Below are positions 1-10,216 of a stretch of DNA of 64,000 bases, in pieces. The notes below the pieces were generated by a model. The model searched no databases, was not told where the DNA came from, and saw only the letters and a program-made list of their open reading frames with translations. Origin of the DNA: Ewingella sp. CoE-038-23 (lineage in GTDB: Bacteria > Pseudomonadota > Gammaproteobacteria > Enterobacterales > Enterobacteriaceae); contig NZ_JAZHOH010000003.1 in the NCBI RefSeq assembly GCF_040419245.1, forward strand, positions 1 to 64,000, read 5' to 3'. The position numbers were made by a program, and so were the translations under genes. Position 1 is the first letter of the stretch, and each line of letters starts with the position of its first letter.

Positions 1-260
1 GTTCAGATGTGGTGAGTCTACCATCACCAGTGCTGGCATCGTGCTCATAATGACGCAGCTAGATACACAAAGTCTCCGGGGTACAGCCTATCTTCGGTGC
101 GATGGAGCTGAGAGCAGCCTATTGTGAGTCGTATTCGTCCCGACTATCCAGAACCATATGAACGGCCCGCTGACGGACATCGAGGGAAAAACGCGTATTT
201 TTAGTCATCCTGTTTACCTCTCTCAAGGAGTTTAGTCTCCAGGATTACCGGGGCGGTTCA
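1..260 (-). pseudogene. IS3-family (IS629/IS3411-like) orfA remnant with terminal inverted repeat
   Basis: Read on the minus strand, the element begins at 260 with TGAACCGCCCCGG, the type of end seen in IS629/IS3411-group insertion sequences. An orfA start follows at 208 (MTKNTRFSLDVRQR...), typical of that transposase family. The frame is broken by in-frame TAG codons (after ...EYDSQ, and again further on) and runs off the window edge at 1. It is therefore a decayed remnant, not an active element. The family name comes from recognition of the end and of the N-terminal residues, not from a search. Confidence 0.75.
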
Positions 261-629
261 GATCTTATTTTCAAAAAAAACGACAAAAGTAAAATTAAGA
301 GTAGCTCTCACCAGTAAGTAGCGTTGGCCGTAAAAGCACTTTCATTTACACGAAAAATGCCATATAAATATGGCAGTTACATCCATGTAAACCATTAGTA
401 ATAAATAGAATTACCACCTTATTTAGGCCGACGCTCGGCCTTTTTTTTATGCTATTACCGCTCGAATCTTGGACAATTCCCCCCACGCATCCAGCCTTTT
501 CCACCAGTTCGAGTAAAAAACGATTTTATGCCTATCCGAACGCTTTCATTACAGCGCTCGGAAACCGCTAACTGAGCAACAGAGACCGACTGCTGTCCCA
601 GGGTATCCGTGCACGACCATAAACGTGAA
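261..629. other. gene-free spacer between IS remnant and hsdR
   Basis: AT-rich stretch with no convincing gene. A 69-codon minus-strand frame (455-664) overlaps the end of hsdR and has no recognisable content, so I did not call it. The only clear element is the terminator-like hairpin at 426-448. Confidence 0.5.
426..448 (+). terminator. rho-independent terminator-like hairpin
   Basis: GGCCGA-CGC-TCGGCC is followed directly by eight T residues on the plus strand. The T run lies on the side that would stop rightward transcription, for example read-through from the IS remnant side, before it runs antisense into hsdR. Confidence 0.65.
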
Positions 630-3600
630 TTAAATCCCGCCACCGACGCCTTTGAATTTTTCAATGAATGCTCCGATTTTCTGAAATACGGTCTGTTTCT
701 TGGTTTTGTACTGCGGATTTAGCGGGCTGAGTTTGGGGAGCGTCGCGTTAAGCTCAGTTCCGTTTTCCGTCGCATACTCGCGCTTCAGCGAGGTACGGAT
801 GTAACGCCTGGCGGCCTCTTCATTAAGGTTCTCCTCTTTTATCAGCTCATCCGCTTCACGTTGCTGTTCCCGCTGAGCGAAGGTAAAGAACGCATCAATG
901 ATACCGGCCTTATCCGGCATGTCATCGAGGTTGGTCTGCTGGATAAAATCAACGACCAACTCCTCCTTGGCGCGGTTACCCAGGCTGGAGCGGATAAGCC
1001 GTCGCACCTCTTCAGTCAGGGCCGCTTTGCCCTTGTTCTGCTTGTTATGCTCGAATATCAGGCCAAGGATATAGTCCAGATTAATTTCCTGTGACTTCAG
1101 CAAATCAATCTCAAACACCACGTCCTCCCAGTCGGTCATGGACTTATCCTTGTCCCCGGCGGCTTTCTCGCGGCGCTGCCAGTCGCGGATATCGTTGTAC
1201 ACCGAGCGATAGTCCTGCACTTTGCGCTCTGCCGGCAGGCGAATGGTCTGAAGTTCAGCGAGTTTTTCATCATCCAGATAATGCGCGGCCTTGAAGGCCT
1301 CTACCGCTGCAGCGTCATTGGTATCGACCTGCTGCAGGGCTTTCAGGCTGGCAAACTCATCGTAGTTTTGCAGGATGTTTTCGGCACGCAGGTATTCGCC
1401 AAACAGTTTCACAAAAGCTTTTTTCTCTTTCTCGCTGTCAATGTCAGCCGGGTCTGGGAACTGTTGCTCCAGTGCGGTAACGATATCCATAAAGCCGCGT
1501 CTGGCCTCGCCGGTTATCACATCCTTAAAGCCGTCCATATATTCGGTATAGCTTTTTTCGAGAACGACGTTTTTGGTGTTCTTATCACCGAACAGCGTGA
1601 TGGCATCAATGGTTGCGCGTTCAAGATTGCGGAACGTGACGATATTACCAAAGGTCTTGGTGGCGTCATAAATACGGTTAGTGCGCGAGAAGGCCTGCAT
1701 CAGTCCGTGATAGCGCAGGTTTTTATCGACAAACAGGGTATTCAGCGTCGGGGCGTCAAAGCCGGTCAAGAACATGCCCACCACGATAAGGAGATCAATG
1801 TCCTGATTTTTCACGCGCTGCGCCAAATCACGGTAGTAGTTCTGAAAACCGTTGCTGTCGGTGCTGAAGTTCGTTTTGAAGTGGCCGTTGTAGTCGTCTA
1901 TTGCCGCATCCAGAAACTCCTTCGCGCTGCTGTTCATGGCGCTGACATCAAAGCTCTCATCGGTAATGTCTCCGACTGCACTCTGTTCCTCATTGGCCGC
2001 AAAAGAGAAGATGGTGGCCACTCTCAGCGGCTTAGGAGTGTCGCTGTCCAAGGAGGCGTCGTGCTGTAGCTGTTTAAAGGCGTTATAATAGGCTTTAGCG
2101 GCATCCACGCTGCTGACCGCAAACATGGCGTTAAAGCCTTTTGCGCCGGGGAAGATGCGGTGCGTTTTTTGACGAAAGTGGGTCAGGATATAGCGGGTGA
2201 TTTCCTCAAGACGGCGCGGGTGTAAAAATGCCTGCTGGCTTTCAGCTCCGCAGAGTTTCTTCTCGTCGGTTTCGGTTTCCAGTGCCTTGAAATGCGGCCG
2301 GACATCGTTGTAGTCCACCTTGAACTTCAGGACCTTTTCATCCCGAATGGCGTCGGTGATCACGTAAGAATGCAGCTCGCGACCGAACACGCTGGCCGTG
2401 GTTTCTGCACCCAATGCGTTTTGCGGGAAAATGGGCGTGCCGGTGAAACCAAACTGATAAAAGCGTTTGAATTTTTTGTTCAGGTTTTTCTGCGCTTCGC
2501 CGAACTGGCTGCGGTGGCACTCGTCAAAGATAAACACCACCTGCTGGCGGTACACAGGCAGGTTAGCTTCCCCTTTCATCAGGTTGTTAAGCTTCTGAAT
2601 AGTAGTGACGATGATTTTATTGTCATTTTTCTCCAGGTTGCGCTTCAGACCGGCGGTGTTATCCGAGCCGTTGACGCTGTCCGGTGAGAAGCGCTGGTAC
2701 TCCTTCATGGTTTGGTAATCGAGGTCTTTACGGTCAACCACGAAGAACACCTTGTCGATAAAGTCCAACTCGGTGGCAAGCCGCGCGGCCTTGAAGCTGG
2801 TCAGGGTTTTGCCTGAACCCGTGGTATGCCAGATAAACCCGCCCGCCTCCGGCCTTGACCAGCCTTTTGCGGCAAAAGCGCTGTTGATTTTCCATAAAAT
2901 GCGCTCCGTCGCCGCAATCTGATAGGGCCGCATGACCAGGAGCGTCTGGCTGCTGTCAAACACGCTGTAGTCAAACAGGATATTAAGCAGGGCATGTTTC
3001 TGGAAAAAGGTCGCGCTAAAGTCTTTGAGGTCTTTTATCAGCGTGTTATCGGACTTCGCCCAGTTCATGGTGAAGTCGAAGCTGTTTTTATCCCGCTTGG
3101 TGGTATTGGCAAAGTAGCGGGTGTCGGTGCCGTTGGAAATGACAAACAGCTGCAGGTATTTGAACAGGGAGGTGTCACTGTTAAAGCTTTCTTTGCTGTA
3201 GCGGTGTATCTGGTTAAAGGCTTCACGAATGGCCACGCCGCGCTTTTTTAATTCGACCTGTACCAGCGGCAGTCCATTAACCAGTATCGTCACATCATAG
3301 CGATTGGCGTGCGTGCCAGCCTGCTCAAACTGCTGGGTAACCTGCATCTTGTTGCGCACCAGATTCTTTTTATCAATCAGGTAAATGTTTTCCAGTTGCC
3401 CGTTATCAAACGTAAAATCACAAATGTAGTCGATATGGATTTTACGGGTTTTGTCGAGGCTGCTGTCACTCGGACTGTCCAGATACTGTTCACAGAAGCG
3501 CCGCCACTCCCCGTCGTTAAACGCCACACCATTGAGGACCTGAAGCTGCGTCCGCACGTTGTCCAACATTACCTGCTGCGAGGGCAGCGAGACAAACTCA

Positions 3601-3746
3601 TAGCCCTGATTGCGCAGGTCCTGAATCAGTTCGCGCTCCAGGTCCGATTCGCTCTGGTAGCTCTCAGCGGCTTCCCAGGCTTTGGTATATTTATCCAGGA
3701 CAATAAAGTTATTGGTCTCGGCGACGGTGTATGTCTGTTGGGTCAT
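630..3746 (-). CDS. hsdR: type I restriction enzyme, R (motor/nuclease) subunit, type IC family
   Basis: Restriction subunit of a type I R-M complex: it translocates DNA using ATP and cleaves unmodified DNA away from the recognition site. The ATG at 3746 has an AGGA ribosome site just upstream and gives 1038 residues, the length of EcoR124I HsdR. The N-terminal PD-(D/E)XK nuclease residues fall at D151, E165 and K167 (VELKK). Walker A is TTGSGKT with K313, and the DECH box is near 409-412. These numbers coincide with those known for EcoR124I. A C-terminal helical domain of about 250 residues would dock onto HsdM/HsdS. It lies 86 nt downstream of hsdS, so is probably co-transcribed in the order hsdM-S-R. 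It appears intact. Confidence 0.97.
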   Translation of the reverse strand: MTQQTYTVAETNNFIVLDKYTKAWEAAESYQSESDLERELIQDLRNQGYEFVSLPSQQVMLDNVRTQLQVLNGVAFNDGEWRRFCEQYLDSPSDSSLDKTRKIHIDYICDFTFDNGQLENIYLIDKKNLVRNKMQVTQQFEQAGTHANRYDVTILVNGLPLVQVELKKRGVAIREAFNQIHRYSKESFNSDTSLFKYLQLFVISNGTDTRYFANTTKRDKNSFDFTMNWAKSDNTLIKDLKDFSATFFQKHALLNILFDYSVFDSSQTLLVMRPYQIAATERILWKINSAFAAKGWSRPEAGGFIWHTTGSGKTLTSFKAARLATELDFIDKVFFVVDRKDLDYQTMKEYQRFSPDSVNGSDNTAGLKRNLEKNDNKIIVTTIQKLNNLMKGEANLPVYRQQVVFIFDECHRSQFGEAQKNLNKKFKRFYQFGFTGTPIFPQNALGAETTASVFGRELHSYVITDAIRDEKVLKFKVDYNDVRPHFKALETETDEKKLCGAESQQAFLHPRRLEEITRYILTHFRQKTHRIFPGAKGFNAMFAVSSVDAAKAYYNAFKQLQHDASLDSDTPKPLRVATIFSFAANEEQSAVGDITDESFDVSAMNSSAKEFLDAAIDDYNGHFKTNFSTDSNGFQNYYRDLAQRVKNQDIDLLIVVGMFLTGFDAPTLNTLFVDKNLRYHGLMQAFSRTNRIYDATKTFGNIVTFRNLERATIDAITLFGDKNTKNVVLEKSYTEYMDGFKDVITGEARRGFMDIVTALEQQFPDPADIDSEKEKKAFVKLFGEYLRAENILQNYDEFASLKALQQVDTNDAAAVEAFKAAHYLDDEKLAELQTIRLPAERKVQDYRSVYNDIRDWQRREKAAGDKDKSMTDWEDVVFEIDLLKSQEINLDYILGLIFEHNKQNKGKAALTEEVRRLIRSSLGNRAKEELVVDFIQQTNLDDMPDKAGIIDAFFTFAQREQQREADELIKEENLNEEAARRYIRTSLKREYATENGTELNATLPKLSPLNPQYKTKKQTVFQKIGAFIEKFKGVGGGI

Positions 3747-3832
3747 AGCGCATCCTATGTGCCAGTGGGGCAAAACCGGCAGAAAAGCATACAACGTTAC
3801 CGGCGCGGAAAAGTGGTTATCGATAATCCCGG

Positions 3833-5071
3833 TCAGAAACAGAACGCTGAGCGGGCAGTTGCTTCAGGTTTGTCAGTTAGCGGCGCCTGCAGGTTTGGGA
3901 AGCTGAACAACAGGTCACGATAGTACTCGTACTGCTGCTGACGTAGTGCGATTTCGCGGGGCAGGCCTTCCTCGATGGAATTGGTGAGGGTATCGAATTT
4001 ATCTAGTATACTCACTATGCTTTTTTGTTCATCAAATGCAGGTACAGGAATTCGGTATTTTAATATTGCATCTTTATCTCCACGAGGCATCTTGGCCCCC
4101 CTGGCATGCTGCATGTTATATTCAAAAAAACTATCATCAGCTAAAACTTGATATAAATATCGTGAAAAAACCGAACCATCACAACAACGAATAACCAGTA
4201 CATCGCCATTTGTGCCACCAATACAGTCAGACTGCCAAATTTTCTTCAAATATGGGCGAATATTCCCAATTAATATATCTTCATCAAGGAACTCTGTAAG
4301 ATTACCAGATGTCGGCACATAATTAGACTGTGTTTTTCCTGCGCGGTTTTGTAGAAGATTATCAACACCCACATAGTTTGTTTTATCAAGTTTATCAAAA
4401 CCAATACGAGTTTTAGAATACTTGGCAACCTCCCCCAAGGTCTTCCACTGAACCTCTCCTTCTTCAAAACTCAGCAACTGGTCGCGATAGTAGTTGTACT
4501 GTTTTTTACGTGCGTTAAGCTCAGCGTTAAGCTCAGCGGTAAGGGCAGTAAATGTATCCAGAATCCGGACGATTTCAGACTGAATGGCAAGGGACTTTTC
4601 TGGGTTGGAAGGGCAAGGAATTGGGACTAATCTTTTCTCAATTGCGGCTTTGCTTATGTGCATCATCGTGGAGCCTGTACTATGTGCATCTTTTAGTGCT
4701 TTAGTATCCCACTGCAACAGATAATACAGGAATTGCTTGCAAACAAGATTGAAGTCCGGAACTACTTTCCAGATATGATAATGATAAATAGATTTTCCAT
4801 TTTCCCAAATTCTAGGACCAAAGGATGCAGACCAAGCGTATAAAAGGTCACCATTATCACAATACTTATCTGGGTCTAACTCTAAATCCGAGTAATACCA
4901 ATTCTGATTGGTAAAGAAATTACCAACCCTTAAGACAGGATATTTTCCTTTAGATAGCAATTCTTCCTGTTTATAAGCACGGCCATTTATAAATCTGCAA
5001 ACCTCAGCTAATGGTTTCCATTCAACCTTGGCACCATCCAGCAGTTTTTCCAGATAACTCAACTCGCTCAT
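3833..5071 (-). CDS. hsdS: type I R-M specificity subunit, type IC family
   Basis: DNA-recognition subunit that directs HsdM and HsdR. At 412 residues it has two target recognition domains. They are separated by a central conserved helix holding [12 protein letters not shown] and then [15 protein letters not shown], and closed by the C-terminal repeat [15 protein letters not shown]. The central TAEL-type repeats and this wording are typical of EcoR124/EcoprrI-type HsdS. The start overlaps the hsdM stop (ATGA), indicating translational coupling. The second TRD (about 4000-4440) is visibly richer in A+T than hsdM or hsdR, consistent with TRD swapping. The recognition sequence cannot be read from the sequence. 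Confidence 0.95.
   Translation of the reverse strand: MSELSYLEKLLDGAKVEWKPLAEVCRFINGRAYKQEELLSKGKYPVLRVGNFFTNQNWYYSDLELDPDKYCDNGDLLYAWSASFGPRIWENGKSIYHYHIWKVVPDFNLVCKQFLYYLLQWDTKALKDAHSTGSTMMHISKAAIEKRLVPIPCPSNPEKSLAIQSEIVRILDTFTALTAELNAELNARKKQYNYYRDQLLSFEEGEVQWKTLGEVAKYSKTRIGFDKLDKTNYVGVDNLLQNRAGKTQSNYVPTSGNLTEFLDEDILIGNIRPYLKKIWQSDCIGGTNGDVLVIRCCDGSVFSRYLYQVLADDSFFEYNMQHARGAKMPRGDKDAILKYRIPVPAFDEQKSIVSILDKFDTLTNSIEEGLPREIALRQQQYEYYRDLLFSFPNLQAPLTDKPEATARSAFCF
4514..4537 (-). repeat. 12-bp tandem repeat encoding the HsdS TAEL-type spacer
   Basis: GTTAAGCTCAGC occurs twice in tandem, with a third degenerate unit to 4548. On the coding strand it encodes the LNAE/LTAE units of the central HsdS helix. 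In EcoR124I versus EcoR124II the number of such 4-residue repeats sets the spacer length between the two half-sites. Confidence 0.85.
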
Positions 5072-6624
5072 GCCTGCGCCTCATTGCCTTCAATTTCGGC
5101 CACAATGGCATCGATGTCTTTGCGTAATTGGTCGATTTTGCTGACCGTGGCTTTCAGTTCGGCATTTAGCTCGATGATATCAACAATTTCACGCGTATCT
5201 TTGGCTTGGACATAGCTACTGACGGACAGGTTGTAGTTATTGGCGGCAACGGCCTCAAGTGGCGCGGATTTCGCCAGATGGTCGATATCAGCCTTGCTGT
5301 CGAACACCTGCATAATCTGCCCAATATGCGCATCAGTCAGGATGTTGTTGTTGGTCTCTTTTTTGAACAGCCCGCTGGCATCAATAAACTGCACATCGGT
5401 GTCGGTTTTATGTTTTGACAGCACCAGAATATTCACCGCGATGGTGGTGCCAAAGAACAGGTTAGCCGCAAGGGAAATCACGGTTTCAACATAGTTATTA
5501 TCAACCAGATACTGACGAATTTTTTGCTCAGCACCACCCCGGTAAAAAATGCCAGGGAAGCAGACAATGGCCGCGCGGCCTTTGGCTGACAGGTAGTTCA
5601 GGGCATGCAGCACAAACGCAAAGTCGGCTTTCGATTTCGGGGCCAGCACGCCGGCCGGTGCAAAGCGCTCATCGTTAATCAGCGTCGGGTCATCGCTGCC
5701 AATCCATTTCACCGAATACGGTGGATTTGAGACGATGGCATCAAAGGGCTTATCGTCCTTGAAGTGTGGGTCAGTCAGGGTGTTACCCAGCATAATATTA
5801 AACTTATCGTAGTTAATGTTGTGCAGGAACATATTCATACGGGCCAGGTTGAAGGTCGTATGATTAATCTCCTGACCAAAAAAGCCTTCTTCGATGATAT
5901 GGTTATCGAAATGCTTCTTCGCCTGCAGCAAGAGTGAACCCGAGCCTGCCGCTGGGTCGTAGATTTTATTAACCTGGTTTTGCCCATGCATTGCCAGTTG
6001 CGCAATCAGCTTAGAGACGTGCTGCGGGGTAAAGAACTCGCCACCTGATTTGCCGGCATTCGCCGCATAATTGGAAATCAGAAACTCATAGGCATCGCCA
6101 AACAGGTCAATCTGGTGAGCATCGAAATCGCCCAATTTCAAGCCTTCCACACCTTTCAGGACGGAAGCCAGGCGGCTGTTCTTGTCTTTAACGGTGTTTC
6201 CCAGGCGATTACTGGTGGTATCAAAGTCAGCAAACAGACCTTTGATATCGACCTCAGACGGATAGCCGTATGCCGAGCTTTCAATCGCCACAAAGATACT
6301 GTTTAGATCGGCATTGAGTCGGTCGTTGGTGTTGGCTTTCGCGGCGACATTGCAGAACAGATGGCTCGGGTAAATGAAATAGCCCTTGGTTTTGATGGCA
6401 TCGTCTTTAATGTCATCCGTAATGACGCTGTCATCAAGTGATGAATAGATAATGCTTTCTTCACCGGCTTCAATGTAGCTGGAGAAGTTTTCGCTGATAA
6501 AGCGATAGAAGAGCGCGCCAAGGACGTACTGTTTGAAATCCCACCCATCGACCGAACCTCGTACATCGTTGGCGATTGCCCATATTTGGCGGTGTAACTC
6601 TGCGCGCTGCTGAAGACTTGTCAT
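5068..6624 (-). CDS. hsdM: type I R-M adenine methyltransferase subunit
   Basis: Modification subunit that, with HsdS, methylates adenines in the recognition site using S-adenosylmethionine. The 518 residues carry an N-terminal helical domain, then [17 protein letters not shown], the AdoMet motif [13 protein letters not shown] and the catalytic motif IV SNPPYS. The C-terminal tail is a coiled-coil-like helix ([21 protein letters not shown]) for HsdS contact. The start at 6624 has AGGAT upstream. It is the first gene of the hsdM-hsdS-hsdR operon and overlaps hsdS by 4 nt. Confidence 0.97.
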   Translation of the reverse strand: MTSLQQRAELHRQIWAIANDVRGSVDGWDFKQYVLGALFYRFISENFSSYIEAGEESIIYSSLDDSVITDDIKDDAIKTKGYFIYPSHLFCNVAAKANTNDRLNADLNSIFVAIESSAYGYPSEVDIKGLFADFDTTSNRLGNTVKDKNSRLASVLKGVEGLKLGDFDAHQIDLFGDAYEFLISNYAANAGKSGGEFFTPQHVSKLIAQLAMHGQNQVNKIYDPAAGSGSLLLQAKKHFDNHIIEEGFFGQEINHTTFNLARMNMFLHNINYDKFNIMLGNTLTDPHFKDDKPFDAIVSNPPYSVKWIGSDDPTLINDERFAPAGVLAPKSKADFAFVLHALNYLSAKGRAAIVCFPGIFYRGGAEQKIRQYLVDNNYVETVISLAANLFFGTTIAVNILVLSKHKTDTDVQFIDASGLFKKETNNNILTDAHIGQIMQVFDSKADIDHLAKSAPLEAVAANNYNLSVSSYVQAKDTREIVDIIELNAELKATVSKIDQLRKDIDAIVAEIEGNEAQA

Positions 6625-7009
6625 TATTTATCCTGTTATTGGGCGCTTAGCTTCTGTTATTTAGGCGATTTTATCTTAAGTTCACCGCCGCTGCTCTTAA
6701 AATGACAAAGGAACGAGTATCCAAACTACCCCCAACAAGGGCTAGATGGTCCATGCTTCGTCAGGAAGGTTGTAGCCAGTTATGATTGATATGATTTAAA
6801 AACAAATATTTACTATATCTCAGGTGATTAAGGGGCACAGCCTAGAACCAACTATTAGTGGAATGAATCCGTGTTATCCAATGGTAGTCTTTCGGCCAGA
6901 GAGAGAGAGTCAACCTGGTATGGCTGTGTGGCAGAATAAGGAAGAACCGCCGCAACGCCGCCGTTTCATTACAATCAGGTTCTTCGGCGCAGCCCCCATC
7001 ATGGCGGTG
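6625..7009. other. gene-free region upstream of hsdM
   Basis: It should hold the hsdM promoter, but no clear -35/-10 pair is obvious. There is an imperfect long-range inverted repeat (GAAGAACC near 6941, GGTTCTTC near 6978) and a GAGAGAGAGAG tract near 6900. A 65-codon plus-strand frame (6824-7021) has no ribosome site and looks spurious. Confidence 0.4.
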
Positions 7010-7360
7010 CTACCGTTTTAGGGGACGTAACGTGGCGATTATTCTGAGATCCATTCTCGGTTTTCCTTTTTCATAACGCCATTCATTCTTCATCTTACTG
7101 ATGACTTTGCGCTCAACTTCTTGAGTAGCTGTCGATTCAAGGATTTGCATATTCTGTACCCGTCCATCTTCATCAACATCAAATTTGATACGCATAGAAT
7201 TCGGTAGAAGTTTTTCATCCTTTTCGTGAGTTGTGGCCACCGTATCAGCCGAAGAAACGCGATCTGAGGGTATAACATGACCATTCGGTTCTACTTTTCC
7301 CTTTGACGCACAGGCTATCAGCAGCAATGAGATAAATACGAGCCTAGTCTTCCGTATCAT
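7010..7360 (-). CDS. small lipoprotein with TonB C-terminal-like domain
   Basis: A 116-residue protein whose N-terminus is a lipoprotein signal (RLVFISLLLIAC, lipobox LIAC near residue 17). The remainder, from about residue 50, reads as a TonB-C fold: MRIKFDVDEDGRVQNMQILEST...VERKVISKMKNEWRYEKG. Such stand-alone TonB-like lipoproteins lack the N-terminal helix and Pro-rich spacer of true TonB, so the role is unknown. The ATG at 7360 follows GGAGAAAG. It stands alone between hsdM and the resolvase gene, both on the same strand but well separated. Confidence 0.7.
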   Translation of the reverse strand: MIRKTRLVFISLLLIACASKGKVEPNGHVIPSDRVSSADTVATTHEKDEKLLPNSMRIKFDVDEDGRVQNMQILESTATQEVERKVISKMKNEWRYEKGKPRMDLRIIATLRPLKR

Positions 7361-7396
7361 CCATGCTTTCTCCGTATTGTATTCATATCCATCGAT

Positions 7397-7423
7397 AATA
7401 AAGGGAATAAAGGGAATAAAGGG
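7397..7423. repeat. three tandem copies of AATAAAGGG
   Basis: Three perfect 9-bp units between the lipoprotein start and the resolvase stop. Function unknown; possibly replication slippage. Confidence 0.8.
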
Positions 7424-7447
7424 GCGGTATGGATCTATGCGAGATAC

Positions 7448-8038
7448 TTACACTGGAGATATGTCATCATCTTTGTTATTGATTGCGCGCAAAGCATCAT
7501 AAAGCGCTGTTTTACCAATTTTTAGTCGTCCAGCCGCCTCCCGGACACTCAATCCTTGTGCCATCAAACTCCGCGCCTTTTGCAAACTTTCTGTCGTTAC
7601 GACGGGCTTACGTCCACCCTTTCGTCCCCTGGCAGCTGCAGCAGAAAGACCCGCCTTAGTTCGTTCGCGAATGAGATCACGCTCAAACTCTGCCAGTGCT
7701 GCAAATATTCCAAAGACCAGCTTACCCGGAGCAGTTGTGGTATCGATGGCCGCACCTTGTCCCGTTAGTACTTTGAGGCCAACACCGCGACCGGCCAGTT
7801 CTTGCACCGTATTAACCAGGTGAGCCATAGAACGACCTAACCGATCCAGTTTCCACACGACGAGAATGTCTCCTTCGCGTAGATAGGCCAACGCAGCATC
7901 CAGTCCAGGACGTTCGCTTTTCGAACCACTGATGACATCATCAAAAATTCTTTCACAACCCGCCGACCGCAGAGCGTCATTTTGCAAATCGATATGCTGA
8001 TTGTCTGTTGAAACCCGGGCGTATCCGATCAATGCCAT
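7448..8038 (-). CDS. serine recombinase (resolvase/invertase family)
   Basis: Site-specific recombinase of 196 residues. It has the N-terminal catalytic domain with YARVS (Ser10), the LDRLGRS segment, the helix EFERDLIRERTKAGLSAAAARGRKGGRK, and a C-terminal helix-turn-helix (GLSVREAAGRLKIGKTALYDAL). This is the usual length of Tn3-type TnpR and plasmid multimer resolvases. Immediately upstream lies a cluster of GTCCGT-type inverted half-sites (8054-8156), suggesting a res site and autoregulation. No Tn3 transposase or 38-bp end is seen nearby, so it may serve plasmid dimer resolution or be a transposon relic. Confidence 0.92.
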   Translation of the reverse strand: MALIGYARVSTDNQHIDLQNDALRSAGCERIFDDVISGSKSERPGLDAALAYLREGDILVVWKLDRLGRSMAHLVNTVQELAGRGVGLKVLTGQGAAIDTTTAPGKLVFGIFAALAEFERDLIRERTKAGLSAAAARGRKGGRKPVVTTESLQKARSLMAQGLSVREAAGRLKIGKTALYDALRAINNKDDDISPV

Positions 8039-8053
8039 AATTTTCGCTCAAAA

Positions 8054-8156
8054 TGTCCGTTAACTTGTCCATAAATCATATTGTCCGTTTACTCATAAAA
8101 CAAGCCTGTTTACGGACGATTTATGGTATTCCGTTTAACGACCGTTTTGCGGACAA
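8054..8156. promoter_or_regulatory. candidate res site of the resolvase
   Basis: Direct half-site-like sequences TGTCCGTTAAC (8054), TTGTCCATAAA and TTGTCCGTTTAC are followed by the opposite orientation in GTTTACGGACG and TTGCGGACAA. The array starts a few bases from the resolvase start codon, the usual place for res. Confidence 0.5.
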
Positions 8157-8451
8157 TGTTTATTAACAAAATTATCTGACTAAGGGGGAAATCTCGGTGA
8201 GTGCTAAAACAGTGCGCCTTTAAAGCTTAAAACCGTTGCCCCCGCAAAATCTCCGGCTATCTCTGAAATCTGATCTTTGTTGCAGAACATACACTTATAT
8301 AACTATTTGGTATCAATTAATGGTTATAAATAAATAAATGGCATATAAGATATATTATCAAAAATATCATTTAATTGGTGACACGGTTACTTATAGAAGC
8401 TATAAAACCGTGGCACCATTAGTTTTTTTATACATAATCGAGGAATTTCAA

Positions 8452-9738
8452 ATGAACATTAAGTCGGCCGTTGAAAGGTCAAAACGTAAACGTGCATTAT
8501 CAAGAAATGCCGGAATTAACGACAAGCGTGTGTCTCTTCGAACCGATGAAGATGCCCGTGAACTGGATGAGCTATTACAAAAGCAACTCACCCGATTCGT
8601 CAAAGTACACTTGTCCGGTGCGGATGAAATGAATGCGTTTTCTCCCCAGGTCCGGGAAGCGTTGGAGCAAGTTTTACTTCTGCAGGGCTCGCCGGAATAC
8701 ATCACTCCTCATGGTGCTTTCAGTACCTTTCTGACCACCCTGCTAGAAAATGGCATGACATCTGAAGTGGCACCTGCCGTCGCCATTTATACCGAGGTCT
8801 ACCCAAGCAGCCTGGATTATGTGCTGAAATCTCTTCCGGCCAAAGCCATCAACAATCTCTGCAGAACGGCCAATAGCCAAGACGTGATTAAATGGACAGA
8901 AGAAAATCCGGGCTGGCAGGAGAGGCTCATTTACAGCGTCAAAGACGGTACCTTTGCTGCCTTTCTCCGGCAGGTCCGCGAGTCTATCGGAGCAGCGAAC
9001 ATTAACTACCGCTTTCTGATGATGCTTGAACATCTCTGCCAAGATGCTGGAGAGTTATCAGAAGAGATCCAGCAACAGGCGAAGGACATCCTGGCTCAGG
9101 CACCAGAAACTCTGGTTCTCTCCCCCCGTGAGTGGAATGAAAACTGCAATAATCTGCGTAGGTTTATTCTCTTTTTCATGATGATTGATCTTCAGAACCG
9201 TTACGGTGATAGGCAATCCTCGGATACCACCTTTATGATTCCCTTCTACAACCGCCTGCGTGAAGAACATGGGGTGGCGAATTCCCAGGTGATCTCATTT
9301 CATCCTGAGCACCCTCTCGCAAAAGATTACAAGTATGGGGTCTGTATTGGTTGGCGATATGACAGCTGGGAGCAGTTTTTTTACCAGATTGCCCATGAAG
9401 CAGTCCATCTCCTGAATCCCAAAGTTTGGCCCACTGGCACGCTCAGAACCTGTGCCCTCGATGAGGGAATGGCCGTCCGCTACGCCGAGGAAATGCTGGA
9501 GAAATATCTGCCCTACGTGAGTCGAGCTTTCGTGGATAGCCCTGTCGGTGCGAATACACCCTACAATTACGCCTGGCGGGCTGCCTGTAAACTGCCGGAT
9601 ACGGTATTGCGTCAAATACGCGACGAATTTGGCAGCTTTGGTGAAATAGGCGATGCGGCACGCTTTGCGGAGATGACATCGCAGTGGTTGACGCCGGAAG
9701 AAGCTGGCCTGCTAAGCGGGAATTTCTGTTACCGCTAA
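8452..9738 (+). CDS. putative zinc metallopeptidase-like protein (HEXXH), unknown family
   Basis: A 428-residue protein I cannot assign to a named family. The ATG at 8452 follows GAGG; the frame stays open back to 8338 without a better start. The C-terminal third contains HEAVH (H315, E316, H319) followed by ALDEGMA with E338, the pattern HEXXH plus a downstream Glu of gluzincin-like metallopeptidases. The N-terminal 240 residues are mostly helical with no known motif; there is no signal peptide or membrane segment, so a cytoplasmic protein is expected. It starts with a basic stretch (RSKRKRALSR). Neighbours are the resolvase and replicon, so it is accessory cargo. The activity is inferred from the motif only. 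Confidence 0.75.
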   Translation: MNIKSAVERSKRKRALSRNAGINDKRVSLRTDEDARELDELLQKQLTRFVKVHLSGADEMNAFSPQVREALEQVLLLQGSPEYITPHGAFSTFLTTLLENGMTSEVAPAVAIYTEVYPSSLDYVLKSLPAKAINNLCRTANSQDVIKWTEENPGWQERLIYSVKDGTFAAFLRQVRESIGAANINYRFLMMLEHLCQDAGELSEEIQQQAKDILAQAPETLVLSPREWNENCNNLRRFILFFMMIDLQNRYGDRQSSDTTFMIPFYNRLREEHGVANSQVISFHPEHPLAKDYKYGVCIGWRYDSWEQFFYQIAHEAVHLLNPKVWPTGTLRTCALDEGMAVRYAEEMLEKYLPYVSRAFVDSPVGANTPYNYAWRAACKLPDTVLRQIRDEFGSFGEIGDAARFAEMTSQWLTPEEAGLLSGNFCYR

Positions 9739-9899
9739 CGTAACAGCGCCTGTTCTCTGCCGCTGCCCTATTCAGGGAGTTAGAGCAGGTGCAGGTTCTG
9801 ACGCTGGAAGACTGGGTCAGTTAGCTGCGAACGGAGCGCTGGCGTAATGAAGGTCCGCTTTGTGCAAGGCCCTTAGAAAAGAGCGATGAAGGAGACTGT

Positions 9900-10175
9900 A
9901 TGGGATTATTAAGCATGACTACGGGTATGAAAAGCATGTTCACGGGAACGATAAAACGAACAGCGCATGTGATGACCAGTACGTCTGAAGTTATATTTTT
10001 TGGTGTCCTCTTCAGCGAAGATGATGGGTGGCTTCGGGTCGCTACAGACGATATCCGGCTGGCTGAAATTATTGCTTTCCTACAGCCGGGGGACTGCGTT
10101 CGGATCGCGGTGCAGGGGAATATCGTGCAGGTAAAAAGCTGCTATCATCGGCTTATCGGGGTGGATATTACCTGA
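9900..10175 (+). CDS. hypothetical small beta-rich protein, possibly the tail of a broken gene
   Basis: A 91-residue ORF with a good ribosome site (GAAGGAGA) before the ATG. The body from about residue 16 (GTIKRTAHVMTSTSEVIFFG...GDCVRIAVQG) looks beta-rich, perhaps an OB-like fold, but no family is recognised. The same frame is open upstream back to a TAG at 9822, and beyond that reads LTLEDWVS then LRTERWRNEGPLCARPLEKSDEGD. That looks like real protein, so this ORF may be the distal part of a longer gene interrupted by a nonsense codon. Confidence 0.5.
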   Translation: MGLLSMTTGMKSMFTGTIKRTAHVMTSTSEVIFFGVLFSEDDGWLRVATDDIRLAEIIAFLQPGDCVRIAVQGNIVQVKSCYHRLIGVDIT

Positions 10176-10216
10176 AGTCGTTTTCAGAGCTTATCTGCCG
10201 TGCTTAAGGACACAAC

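Noticed and set aside
455..664. 69-codon minus-strand frame after hsdR
   Set aside because: Overlaps the hsdR end, has no ribosome site and no recognisable content.
1281..2069. 262-codon plus-strand frame inside hsdR
   Set aside because: Antisense to an intact hsdR; composition and lack of a ribosome site indicate a shadow.
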